Shown here piece by piece: positions 1 to 9,909 of a stretch of 64,000 nt of DNA. Source of the stretch: Oopsacas minuta (taxonomy: Eukaryota > Porifera > Hexactinellida > Lyssacinosida > Leucopsacidae); NCBI GenBank assembly GCA_024704765.1, contig JAKMXF010000199.1, forward strand, positions 124,001 through 188,000. The letters run 5' to 3'. The notes under the pieces are model-generated. The model had not been told where the DNA came from and made no database searches. It was given only the letters and a program-made list of their open reading frames with translations. Made by a program: the position numbers and the translations under genes. Positions within the stretch are counted from its first letter, which is position 1. Each line of letters starts with the position of its first letter.

Positions 1-668
1 ACAGATTTACTACCATGACAGTTTTACTACCTTTACTACGTACTAGTGCCATGGATACTCTATATCCATGACAGAGTTTCTACCTTACATGACAGAATTA
101 TTACCCTTTGATCATGACATTAAATCGTAATACTCAACTCTTAGTTCTTATCACACTGATAATAATGCATTTTCAATATTTCTTTGTTTCTGCTCTCGAA
201 TTATATTACATAACTAGGCATAAGCAAGATAATTTTTCTTTTTCGTATGAACAGTTTTCTTCTACGCATTTAATATGAAATTGGACTGAGTTCGTTGTAC
301 CAAACCAGAATTTGGTTTGACATGGGCCCTATGAGAAAGTTGCCCAACTATTTCCTCTATTTTAATTACTTAGCGAATTAAAATTCATATTTTATTTTAT
401 TTTGAATATATATTGCTATCCTATTTAGTAAAAGTAACAATTTCGAAATAGATGAAGTGAGTAGACATATTGCTATTAATTTAACCCCAGGGCAGGAACA
501 AAGAAACCATTGAAAATGCATTATCATCAGTATGATAATAACTAAGAGCTGAGTTATACGATTTAATGTCATGATCAAAGGGTAATAATTCTGTAATGTA
601 AAGTAGGAACTCTGTCATAGATATAGAGTATCCATGGTACCGGCAATAGAGGTAGTAAATCTGTCATA
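1..668. mobile_element. Non-autonomous DNA transposon (MITE) with about 190-bp inverted termini
   Basis: The first ~190 bases of the window recur as an imperfect reverse complement at about 480-668. Both arms share, in the same order, a segment with GACAGATTTACTACC, a segment with CCATGGATACTCTATAT, GAATTATTACCCTTTGATC and GCATTTTCAAT. The ~290 bp between the arms has no convincing coding capacity. The left terminus may lie just outside the window, so the target duplication cannot be read. Long arms around a short non-coding core fit a MITE or foldback element. The superfamily is not identifiable. Confidence 0.7.
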
Positions 669-689
669 CAACAGACCTAACAAAGCCCC

Positions 690-2660
690 TTACTTACAGT
701 TACGAATGTGAGTAATGAGATTAGCCCAGGAATGGCTAATTGGGAGCTACCCTCCAACGAGTTCTCTCATATGTTTTCTAATAAGCTGCCAACCGATTAA
801 CAGCGAACAGCCGCGAAACAATTCAAAATAACTAAATAAGTTTAATGAAAGTAACTCACCCTGGTCTTTTCTATGAGATAGGATCCCTTATGGTCAGAGA
901 AAAGTCGAGATCCAACGACAGTTACTACAAAGCATATGTCCCCTCTTGATATTAGCAACTAAACTGTCTCAAGGGCACGTTTAGTTGCTAATATCAAGAG
1001 GGGATATTGACGACTCTACCTTAACTACGTACCCATTTAAGCATCTCTCACCATACTAGGATCATTAGCTACCTTATCGCCGGAAAAACGCATGCGTAGA
1101 GTATTCAAGGGTTTGATAACTACCTAAAATCTGACCTGAGAAACTGCCTCCAGATATTGAATCATCCCTGTTATCCAGGTAGGCACAGCTAACAAGCTGT
1201 GTGAATTGTCAAAAACTCACGAAGGTTCGAATCTTCAGCCCAGACATCTACTCGCATGAATTACACCTACGAATAAGTGCTAATGCTAGTATCTACAACA
1301 TCTCGCCCGAAAACCAGCTTTTTCTAAAAGGCCCTGTAGGAAGATCAGGTTCCACAGGGCTGGATATCAATACCGTCCCAAATACATAGAAAACAAATTT
1401 ATCAATTCAGTTTCTCGTTGGACCTCAAAACGCACGAAACCTTTCACAAATTGACTAACATTCAGTGCGTATATCTGGACCTATATCAGATACTCTCACA
1501 GACCTATATACACCGTTCCGACCTTCAGATTCAAGCCCTTATCATACATCAGGAAATAATGAATTTACTTACCATTCACGCAATTCAGGAGCCGACCTTA
1601 TTGGGCCGATGATATCTTGTCTGCCCCTCTGTTTTACAGAAATCTTCAATATGACCTAGCAGAGATAATCAAAGTGAACTCTTACTATCACCAAGTGACT
1701 AACAGGAGGAAACATCTTCGGACCAGATATGGTGGATTAATCAGAGTCACCAGTAGAACTCTGTCCCAATTCTTCCTCAGAAGGTATTCAACAAATAGAA
1801 TCTGATGCATCACTGCAAAGCTGATGCCGCGATAGAGAAAGTCCAGGTAGAGGCCTTTGTTACCTGTACACTAGAGGAAACCAACTTCATATAAACCTTT
1901 TAGAACTACTCTCGGCATTCTTCGATCTCAATGTTTCGCTGACCAATTTGGAAACACAACTCAATAATCATATAGGCAAGACTGCAATGCCGTTCCTCAA
2001 CAGGAGAAGTTGAACTCACTCTCTCTGTGCCAAGAAGAGATACAACTATGGAAATGAGCTATGGCACTGAGACTGGATGTCCAGACGGAATATATCCATC
2101 GCGTAGCTAGGGTTTGTCGGCAACTACGGCGCAATTGTCAGCAACCCCAGTGGTAACCCCAAAGAGGAAATGTTAGCTACGTACACATCTGAATATATCC
2201 CATGGCGCAAGAATACGATTACTCACGCTCTGTCACGGTAGGAAATAGATCAGAACGATTGGAAACTCTATCCAGGGAAATTTCAAAATGATTACTCTGC
2301 ACTTTGCAATCCAAACATTATCGATATCTTCGCCAGCAGGACGAACAATCAACTACTGACATATTTCAGCTGGAAAAGGATCTGAACAACTGGGAAATCA
2401 ATGCCTTTACGCTGATTTGTGGAAACCTTGGCACCCAGTACCCATTCCCATCATGGATTCTAATTGGGAAACTCTATAGAAAGTGAAAGCAGAACAGTTG
2501 GAAGAAGTTATATTAATTGCTCCCCTCTGGAAAACAGGGGTGGATTAGCCCGACACACCGGGAAGTTCCCGATGGGCAAGTTTGATAGGAGTCGTAGTGT
2601 CTGCAGCAGACCCTGGTTGTGGATTGTGGTTTTTAAATCTCCATGTGAGTCCTAGTGTTT
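690..2660 (+). pseudogene. Decayed reverse-transcribing element (DIRS-like RT/RNase H remnant)
   Basis: This stretch is less AT-rich than its surroundings and encodes broken pieces of a retroelement polymerase on the + strand. From 1624 a frame reads PLFYRNLQYDL, similar to the RT-RNase H connection of DIRS-type elements. Near 1800 a frame reads SDASLQSW, the RNase H metal-binding start (usually TDAS..GWGA). At 2308-2350 a frame reads NPNIIDIFASRTNNQ, followed by TYFSW, matching the DxFASRxNxQ..xxFSWxPD region after RNase H. At 2514-2540 LIAPLWKTG follows. Many stops and frame changes separate these, so it is a fossil. DIRS-like is my best assignment. Related LTR elements share these motifs and no tyrosine recombinase was found. 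Confidence 0.6.
939..1004. repeat. Perfect 26-bp inverted repeat with 14-bp loop
   Basis: Positions 939-964 and 979-1004 are exact reverse complements, separated by 14 bases. The arm contains CCCCTCTTGATATTAG. A related stretch (CCCCTTGATATTAG) recurs near 2738, at the far side of the retroelement remnant. The arms could be a relic of an element terminus or of an internal complementary region, but no function can be shown. Confidence 0.75.
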
Positions 2661-3498
2661 ATTTCACCCATACTAGACAAACTTTGCCAAACATATCCCA
2701 GGACAAAAGGCTTGTATTCCCTACAAAGTAGATATTTCCCCTTGATATTAGTAGAGAGGTCAAGCCATAAATTTCCGATCGATCTATACGCTCGCTGATT
2801 AAACTGGATGAGAGAGAACATGCTTTGAAGAAGGAACAATCAAGAATTATTTGTGGTATATTTTGAATTTACGATTATGAACCTGTACAACTCTTTTGTG
2901 ATGGTTTGCCAAAATCGAAGTCGGTGTGCCCCACCCTATTTAAATTAGCCCTATTATTATACATTATATATATATTTTTGCATACTTATCATGAGACTAT
3001 CTCAACATATATTTCAGATAGCCAAAATGTCTAGACATTTAACTCGCTCGCTCTGCTCTATTTTTTATGGAATATTTACAATTTATCACATAGCACACTA
3101 GTAATACTCCATTTCCTCTTTTCTGGCCAAATCAGCTTCTAGAATATCATTGTCTCCACAGCTGCTAATTAATAATATTTTTAATTTCTCTATATTGATG
3201 CTGTACGTATGCTTGCTGATTTATTATTTTATCAAGATAGAATCTATTATTGTGTTCCATTTCACAATATAGAGCACTTTCAATTGGACTACATTTCACA
3301 ATATAGTCCAATTGAAAATGGTAGGAAGGTGGCTAGCATTTGAATTATCCGAGGTTCGGGTATATGCACTGTATGTTTGTGAGATGAATTGGTCATAACA
3401 TTAATGGTTGTCAAGTTATTCGTAAATAATAAAAAAATATGTAATCCATGGTAACTACTATAACTCTGCAACGTGCCTTATTTATCTGACTATTATTT
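2661..3498. other. AT-rich stretch, no gene seen
   Basis: No coding region with family resemblance on either strand. A short inverted pair around TTCACAATATAG (3262-3306) is the only local structure noticed. Confidence 0.5.
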
Positions 3499-5020
3499 TT
3501 ATTTATATGGAAACATTTTCAGATCGAATGTAAATTTTGAATCATCACTTCGTGATTGTTTGTTACATATTCCTTGACACTTTGCAAAACGAATTCTAAA
3601 TATTTTCTTGAAATCCTTGTCTCCTAGTGTATCTTCAGCATCAGTTGTGGCAACGAGATTTAATGTGTGATGCGCATCGCTGGTGTGGAGGGAGATGATA
3701 CATATTCTCAGTTGAACATTCCTCATTTATCATGTCTTCCAAATTATCGAATCTAATTAAACAATACATATGGATAAAAGTACTCCCTCATGACACGAAG
3801 ATAAGTACGTCTTAACCGACTATTTTCCCAGGGGTGCCAAAACTAGGGGCCTAGTGTGGGTTCTACCCATCCTGATATTTTTAGATAGATTTTACCTACC
3901 ATAGTTTGTCAAATATTTAGATTAATTTATTTAAATGCATATTGATCCAAATAATTGACGTATAAGAATCCCTCGCCTTGGTGTGGGCACGTACCTGAAA
4001 GTTTTTTGGCATATTAGTATACTTGTACGGCGTATTTTATTTACAATTTCATGATGTCTATTGAGGTTCAAATGTTTTCCACCACCCCTGACCAAAGTTA
4101 GTTCTGACAACTATAATTCTCCTAAACAATTAGTACAATTGATAATCCATTTTCAAGAAACGCACATACTAATCTAGATATGCATCAACCGAGTTCTAAT
4201 GTTATAAGGGCATACCTTACATCTTCATCTGTACCATCAGAACGATATTGTGGATATTCGTTAGAGACAACTCTAAAGACCTTGGCGAAATTCCTGCTAT
4301 TATCAGTAACCGTTCCGATACATATATTTTTGTATGTGAAATTCCCTGAGCTATATTCTATATAATAGGCTAATGCATCATATGTTTTCTTTTTTAAAAT
4401 CTTGAAAAGATAGAGCAGCTGTATTCGATTCATAATTTCATCAATCAATATGCAGTAATTCCTAGATACGAATGAAGAGCGAAACTTAATAGATCGGTCG
4501 TTACATGATCTTAATCAAGTCCAGAAAAACTACTTATTAGTTTGGACTTCATAGTATCGGATCTATCTGTCATTATTTAAATAAAAGTTTAGTAATTCAA
4601 CACAAGTTTACTATATTGCAAATACCAAATTAAATAGTTTAAATCTTCCTTCTCTTACTATTGTGAATGCTTGTCCATTCTCGATATAAAATCGAATACA
4701 CGATTATCGATAACAGCTTGGGTTACAGTGTTGAATTCCGTCTTTAAAGGAATCAAAAATTTTCGCTTGGTTTGAAAAAGTGCATCTTCAAAATCATCTC
4801 CTTTTCTTTTTGTCCGGCGGTTATTTATTCGACTTTCGAAAATAGAAATACTAGATCTGTGTGCACGTTGGAGATGACGCTTGAGATTGAAAATTGATCG
4901 GAAACCACAAGAAAGAATGGTTTGTCTCGGATAACATAGAACGCATTGAATTTGAACTTTGCTCTATCAGATGTCGCTTCCTCTGTAGATTCCCCGATTA
5001 GTACAAAGAAGTCCCTCAAT
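3499..5020 (-). pseudogene. Decayed hAT transposase
   Basis: Three blocks on the - strand follow the order of a hAT transposase. Block 4825-5019 reads RAKFKFNAFYVIRDKPFF, resembling the segment before the catalytic core where animal hATs have a PF.vv.s..F motif. Block 4185-4448 contains CIGTVTDNSRNFAKVFRVV, the TDNxxNFxKAFR motif with a catalytic-region Asp. Block 3499-3726 contains HTLNLVATTDAE and CNKQSRS, preceded in another frame by HLPPHQRCASH. These match the usual xxHQRCAxHTLNL...ATTDAE...KCQALWNKxSRS series. Frames change and stops intervene, so it is non-functional. The gap between the last two blocks is about 300 bp longer than expected, consistent with an insertion at 3829-4090. 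The C-terminal dimerisation region was not found. Confidence 0.7.
3829..4090. mobile_element. Possible small hAT-type MITE inside the decayed hAT
   Basis: Begins CAGGGGTGCCAAAAC and ends in the reverse complement of CAGGGGTGGTGGAAAAC. These are short hAT-like termini around 262 bp of non-coding sequence. It sits where the surrounding transposase has excess length. The 8-bp flanks do not match, so insertion is not proven. Confidence 0.35.
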
Positions 5021-8016
5021 TATTCAAAATGATTCATATCAACTCTGCTGATTAGTTTGCTAATTTATAAATAAGATAGATTATGGAGGAGCTGAGATAA
5101 ACAATTGAAAATCAAATAATGGCTAATATATTGGAAATTGTACTTATTAGAAATTTTAATGGTAGTATTTAGTAATTGGAGGCTAAAAAATTTAACATAC
5201 TACGCTCCTCAATCAGAATTTATTTGTTTTACATTCAATTCTAGACAATAATAAGTAAAGAATGATTGGGTAAAATTCACTTGTGTAGGAGCGGTGCTCC
5301 GGGTGCGCGCTCTTCCAAAAAAGTAGCGCTCTCCGTTAACGTTCTGCTAGTAATACATTTTGAAATGATAACTCTTAACTTATTGCATAACCTTAAAAAT
5401 GGCCATGTGCGGGTATTTTCCCGATTGTATCACATTGGTTGTGGTTATTTTATCAAAATGTGTTACTAGGGTTTTGGAAGTCGGGTATATACTATAAATT
5501 GCCTCATAGCTATTAAACTACGACTATATATGCTGACGAATCATAAAAATAAGAGTCCAATTTTATAATTCTCATAAAAGAAAATTAGGCCTCTAATTTT
5601 TGCGAATTGAACCGTTTTAGTAACAAATTCAGGAAAGTAATTGAAATTCCTTAGAAGTTCAAACAACCATCCTTCATCTTGTTATGCCGCATTTATACAA
5701 TGATGTCATTATTTGTACATCTTGAGTATTATTTCATCTTTTTCCAGGACAATAAATCTATCCAAATTGATCCTGGGTGCTTAAATTTTTTCATTTTCTT
5801 CACAATCAAAATTAATACAGCTTCAAATTTGTTTATCGGATTTCATCTCACAAAATTTTACGTTTATTCTCATTATTTAGAGCAAATAACTCATCAATGT
5901 ATTTTGAATTGATATATACAATTTTGGTATCAGTTCGTTATGCTATTCAAATATATGGAATATACTATTGGCTTTCAAGGAATCATTAGTTTCACTTTAT
6001 ATGACGATTTCACAATTATAATTACAATTCTTTTTAATGGCTTTTCATCGTATTTTGAAGTATTTATTCTTAGAGACATTGAAACTAAACCGATTACTTA
6101 CTATTGAGGCACTGTACCCCCCATTGAGCTCTAATATAGAACGTTGTCAAAATTGTGATTGTCACATTTACATATTTGTATTTGTCTATATTCGAATATA
6201 TTATGATTATTTCGGACCACAAATCACTTTTTGTAAAAAATTAAGATAAACATTTATGACGTCATAGTTTTTAAACTTCAATGTTGATGACATCACCAAT
6301 ATATCACTTCGCTTTTCAAGGCTATATAAATTCGTGCTATGTAATCTACCGTCAGCTAAGTAATGTGGGCTTTCGCTTAAGTTCAGAAAATGGATCAGGG
6401 ATTTGTTACCAGACCAGGTAATAAAGCTAAGCGGTTTTGCTCGAAGAAATGTATATATTGTACCAAGAATATATAATATGAAATGATGTTTGAGGACTCA
6501 AGAGTTACGGTAGAAACCAATATAGCACATATTATATCCAAATATGACTCGAAAAGAATAATAATAATTACCAATTGATCTAGCAATTCATATTGCAAAA
6601 TCGACTTTGCATAGTTCAAAGCATTATCCTGAAATCTGTATTGGGGTAGATAAGGTAAACGTAAACGTGAATATCAATGCATTCCAGTGGTTATGGAGAT
6701 TTTTGGTTTGCTGGGAGTATGTATGAAAAACTCGGATAGAATGAGGCGCATATCAAATGTACATAACGAGAGGTGGACAAAAGAAAATATGTGAGAACAG
6801 TAATATATATAAGAGAGAGGATGAAAATTCGTATAGCGAAACCTGTAAAAGAACGTGGAATCTAAAAAGGAGCAATCCCACAATTTATAACAGATTGTAA
6901 TGTAAAAATATTGTATTGCAGATCTGTATAAGAACATGGAATGTAAGAAAGGGTCAATTGCAAACTGGTAAGAGACTGAAATGTAAAATGTTGTATGTCA
7001 AATCTCCATAATACATAGTACAATGGCAAATTTGTCTAGATATAAGTAAAAATGCACAGAAAAATACTTTGTACTTGAAATATATATATATATAATTGTC
7101 TTGCAAGTTCCAATCTGACAACTAAGCGACTCGTTAGATTGCGAGTGCTGATAACAGATTCCTTTTGTGAACAACGCTTAGAGCCTTCTAGAAATGTATT
7201 TATTGCAAATCTTGTTAAAGTTAGACCAAAATTATTGTCAATCATTGTTTCCAAACACTGATCGGCTATGGCTACGTTTGGATAAAATATGTACCATACC
7301 CATTTCAAAATTAATTAATCGTTCAAATTTGTTTAGGATAGACATGTTGACCATGTTTGGTCAAATTGTCAATAAACGACGGAAAGATCTCTGGAGACAT
7401 GCTGGTAAAGCTATATCACCACAGCTTTAGAAACCCTATGATACATCATAATTATGTCTGAATATACTCACGTGTATGCATCCGCAACCACAGTAATATC
7501 ACCAAATCTTTGCCCAAACCTTTTGTTGCTATCCATCTACTTTTATTGCTACTAATGAGAACAGTCCAATATTGTATAATCCGATACCTAACCATTGACG
7601 GAGGTTAGACTGTGGTAAATAGGTTGCATTCCATGAATAATTACAAAGAGACAAGGATTATGGATTCATAAAACATAGTCACTACAACATAAAAACAGGG
7701 ATTTGAAATATACAGGCGGTAAGATAGTAAGTGAGATATAGCTGGTCGTTTCTGCTGTGTGGCCCGAAGTAGAAAATGTTCATGCTGAGTGGACCAAGGA
7801 GAATAATGTCTTAAGCGAGCAATCAGAAATAAGTATGTGTTGTTCAGTGTTCTTTCCTTAGCATTCTACACATAACTTGTTTGATATTTTGGGAAATTCT
7901 ATAATAGCTGAAAATAAGAAACTGGTCCATTTCGCCCGAATAAATGTATTATTGATATGAAAGAATTCACGCATTTTCAGATCGAAGTGGCGTCATTTGT
8001 TAGTGTAATTGGCAAA
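5021..8016. other. Upstream intronic or 5' region, no coding exon recognised
   Basis: AT-rich sequence with no supported gene. A GC-rich island at about 5276-5336 (containing GGAGCGGTGCTCC and GGTGCGCGCTC) could be a transposon terminus. A CRE-like TGACGTCA lies at 6257-6264 with TATATAAA at 6323-6330. RERE exons for the BAH domain would be expected on this side of the gene, but I could not find them here. They may be short or outside the window. Confidence 0.4.
6257..6330 (+). promoter_or_regulatory. Possible core promoter: CRE-like palindrome plus TATA box
   Basis: A perfect TGACGTCA (6257-6264) is followed 58 bp later by TATATAAA (6323-6330). In this AT-rich DNA a TATA match is weak evidence. 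The consensus CRE at promoter-like spacing is the only reason to list it. No transcript start or downstream first exon can be shown. It could serve an alternative RERE transcript or nothing at all. Confidence 0.2.
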
Positions 8017-8770
8017 TCTATATTATAAAATCTCAATTGTTGTCTGTCAGTTTATCTGTTTTTTGTTTGTTGTTAAGCAAAGGATAATTTTGTTTGCCGC
8101 ATCGCTATGTATTTATCGTTTTTATCAAGAAGTAATTAGAATTCAATAAAACTTCACTAAATATATCGAACATACTGAATCCAATTTTCACACTTTTGCA
8201 TTAATCACATGTATATTTATTGTTGTTTTTATGTATATAAAGTAATCTCAAAATATATATATACAGGTCTGTTCTAACACAGGGGTAAAACAGTACGCTG
8301 AATCCGAATTTCGCATTTTCAAGTTTCTCATATGTAAATTTACTGTTGTTTTTATGAATATCAAGTTAACGAATTCAAATTGAGGTAGAATCATACTTTC
8401 AACTACTATACTGGGGTAATCAAGTATGCTGAATCCGAATATGGTATAGTAAACAACATTTTGTGGATATTTGTTTACTTTTAGATACATAGAGCAATTA
8501 AATAGTGTTGTAGAAACATGCTTTCAGTGGTTATACTGAGGTAATCGAGTATCCTGAGTCCGAATATAGTATTGTAAACAGCAATATTATTAAACCTCAA
8601 TTGTTGTTTTTATGAATAGGCTTGCTATAAACCGTTACCCTGGGATAACTAAGTATGTTGAATACAATTTTTCGTTTTCAAGGTTCTCTTATCTAAATTT
8701 ATTGTTTTTTATGAATATAATGTAAACAAATTAGCAAAATCTCAAAATATACGTAGATATTGCTCTCAAC
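8017..8770. repeat. Dispersed repeat with Helitron-like 5' end and internal degenerate tandem units
   Basis: Begins TCTATATTATAAAATCTC and runs into a TTTGTTTGTTG tract, the typical look of an arthropod Helitron 5' end (insertion after A, starting TC). About 250 bp of it is shared with a second copy at about 53138-53400, including AGAATTCAATAAAACTTCAC. Between 8280 and 8680 a block around GGTAATCAAGTATGCTGAATCC is repeated four times with divergence, near 8284, 8413, 8539 and 8641. I could not identify a CTRR terminus with hairpin, so the Helitron assignment is tentative. The repeat itself is seen directly. Confidence 0.5.
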
Positions 8771-9245
8771 GCCACAAAGGGGGGTTGATCTTACAAAATA
8801 TTTCAAAAATACATATATGTAATATACGTATATTTGTGAATTACATTGTTCTAAATATATCTATATTATAATTCTCAAAGGCGCCGTAAATTTGGAGAAT
8901 AATGGATACACCGAGGCACAATGCGCCAAGTTAATCGCAAAAGGCTCGTAGTAATTAAATCTTCTACCGTCCATTACTTATGCTATACCCTGTATATATA
9001 CACACATATATGTACAAATAAATTGCGTTTTAATAATATTGATATTCAAAAGAATGTTTCATCCATGTTCCATACTGTAAGTTAAGAACGATCCAACTTT
9101 ATCATGACACTTTTTGATATTTAGCACAAAATTTATATAGCTCATGCCATACACTAACTTTGACATGAGAGATGCTTATGCGACTATCCCTTTTTGTTTC
9201 CTTAGCCCATCATACTATGAATATTTTATTTTGTGTTACTTTTAG
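8771..9245. other. Intron end upstream of the ELM2 exon
   Basis: AT-rich, without a recognisable gene. It ends in a T-rich tract and the AG at 9244-9245 that forms the acceptor for the next exon. Confidence 0.6.
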
Positions 9246-9608
9246 GCTTCATTACCTCCATTTTCTCCAGAATTGATAATATCAAAAATGGATGCTTCAG
9301 AGGATCTTATCTGGGATCCGAATTATTTTGAAGATTCCGAATTGCAAATGTATCTTAGAGCCACAAGAAGTGTTGCAATGCATGCAGGTTGGTGTCTAAG
9401 AGGCAGAATAGAAGATGGCCTAATGGCCATGCAAAGTGATTTATTAACACAGCAATCATATGACCTCCTCCATAATTCAGGATACTGTACTCGAAAAGCT
9501 TTAAAAAGCCTAGTGGATTTTCCTAATGCTTATGATATGATTTATGACAAAACCTGGTGTAGAGAAGAAATTCTGAACTTTCAGAAAGGGATTAAAAAAT
9601 ATGGAAAG
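9246..9608 (+). CDS. RERE: RERE/atrophin-like corepressor, ELM2-SANT exon
   Basis: Exon of a nuclear corepressor of the RERE/atrophin (Drosophila Grunge) family. Its ELM2-SANT module recruits class I histone deacetylases to chromatin. The exon starts after the acceptor TTTTAG at 9245 and ends before GT at 9609 in phase 0. It is open throughout and encodes about 121 residues. It opens ASLPPFSPE, the LP.L.PF.SPD linker that follows BAH in RERE. ELM2 follows (WDPNYF, MYLRATRSVAMHAG, LLHNSGYCTRKALKSLV), then the first SANT helices (WCREEILNFQKGIKKYGK). The MYLRA.RS, LH.SGYD..KAL and W..DE...F.KG...YGK series matches RERE better than MTA or MIER proteins. The upstream BAH domain is not visible in this window. 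The next exon continues SANT exactly at this junction. Confidence 0.9.
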
Positions 9609-9909
9609 GTGGTTTATTATTCATTCTTACATTCTCGTTTATTTATTTGTTAATTATCACATATTTGCTAGGTTCTTATTTTCTTTTTTGTCGAAATGCA
9701 TATATTAGCAAAACTTGGATATACAATACAGCAGACTTGCATATTCTATACTCTCAAGTAGAAAATACAAGTCCCGCACCATGGTATGTAAAATTGAATA
9801 ACTTGCCAACTCCCCTTATTATATTATTCTATATAATCCTATCATTTATATATTTCAAGCCCTGTCATTTATCTTTTCTTCCTCATCTCGAAAATCTGAT
9901 TCTCTAGAT

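Noticed and set aside
690-2660. Bacterial contamination because of higher GC
   Set aside because: The pieces encode animal-type retroelement motifs and blend into AT-rich repeat DNA on both sides.
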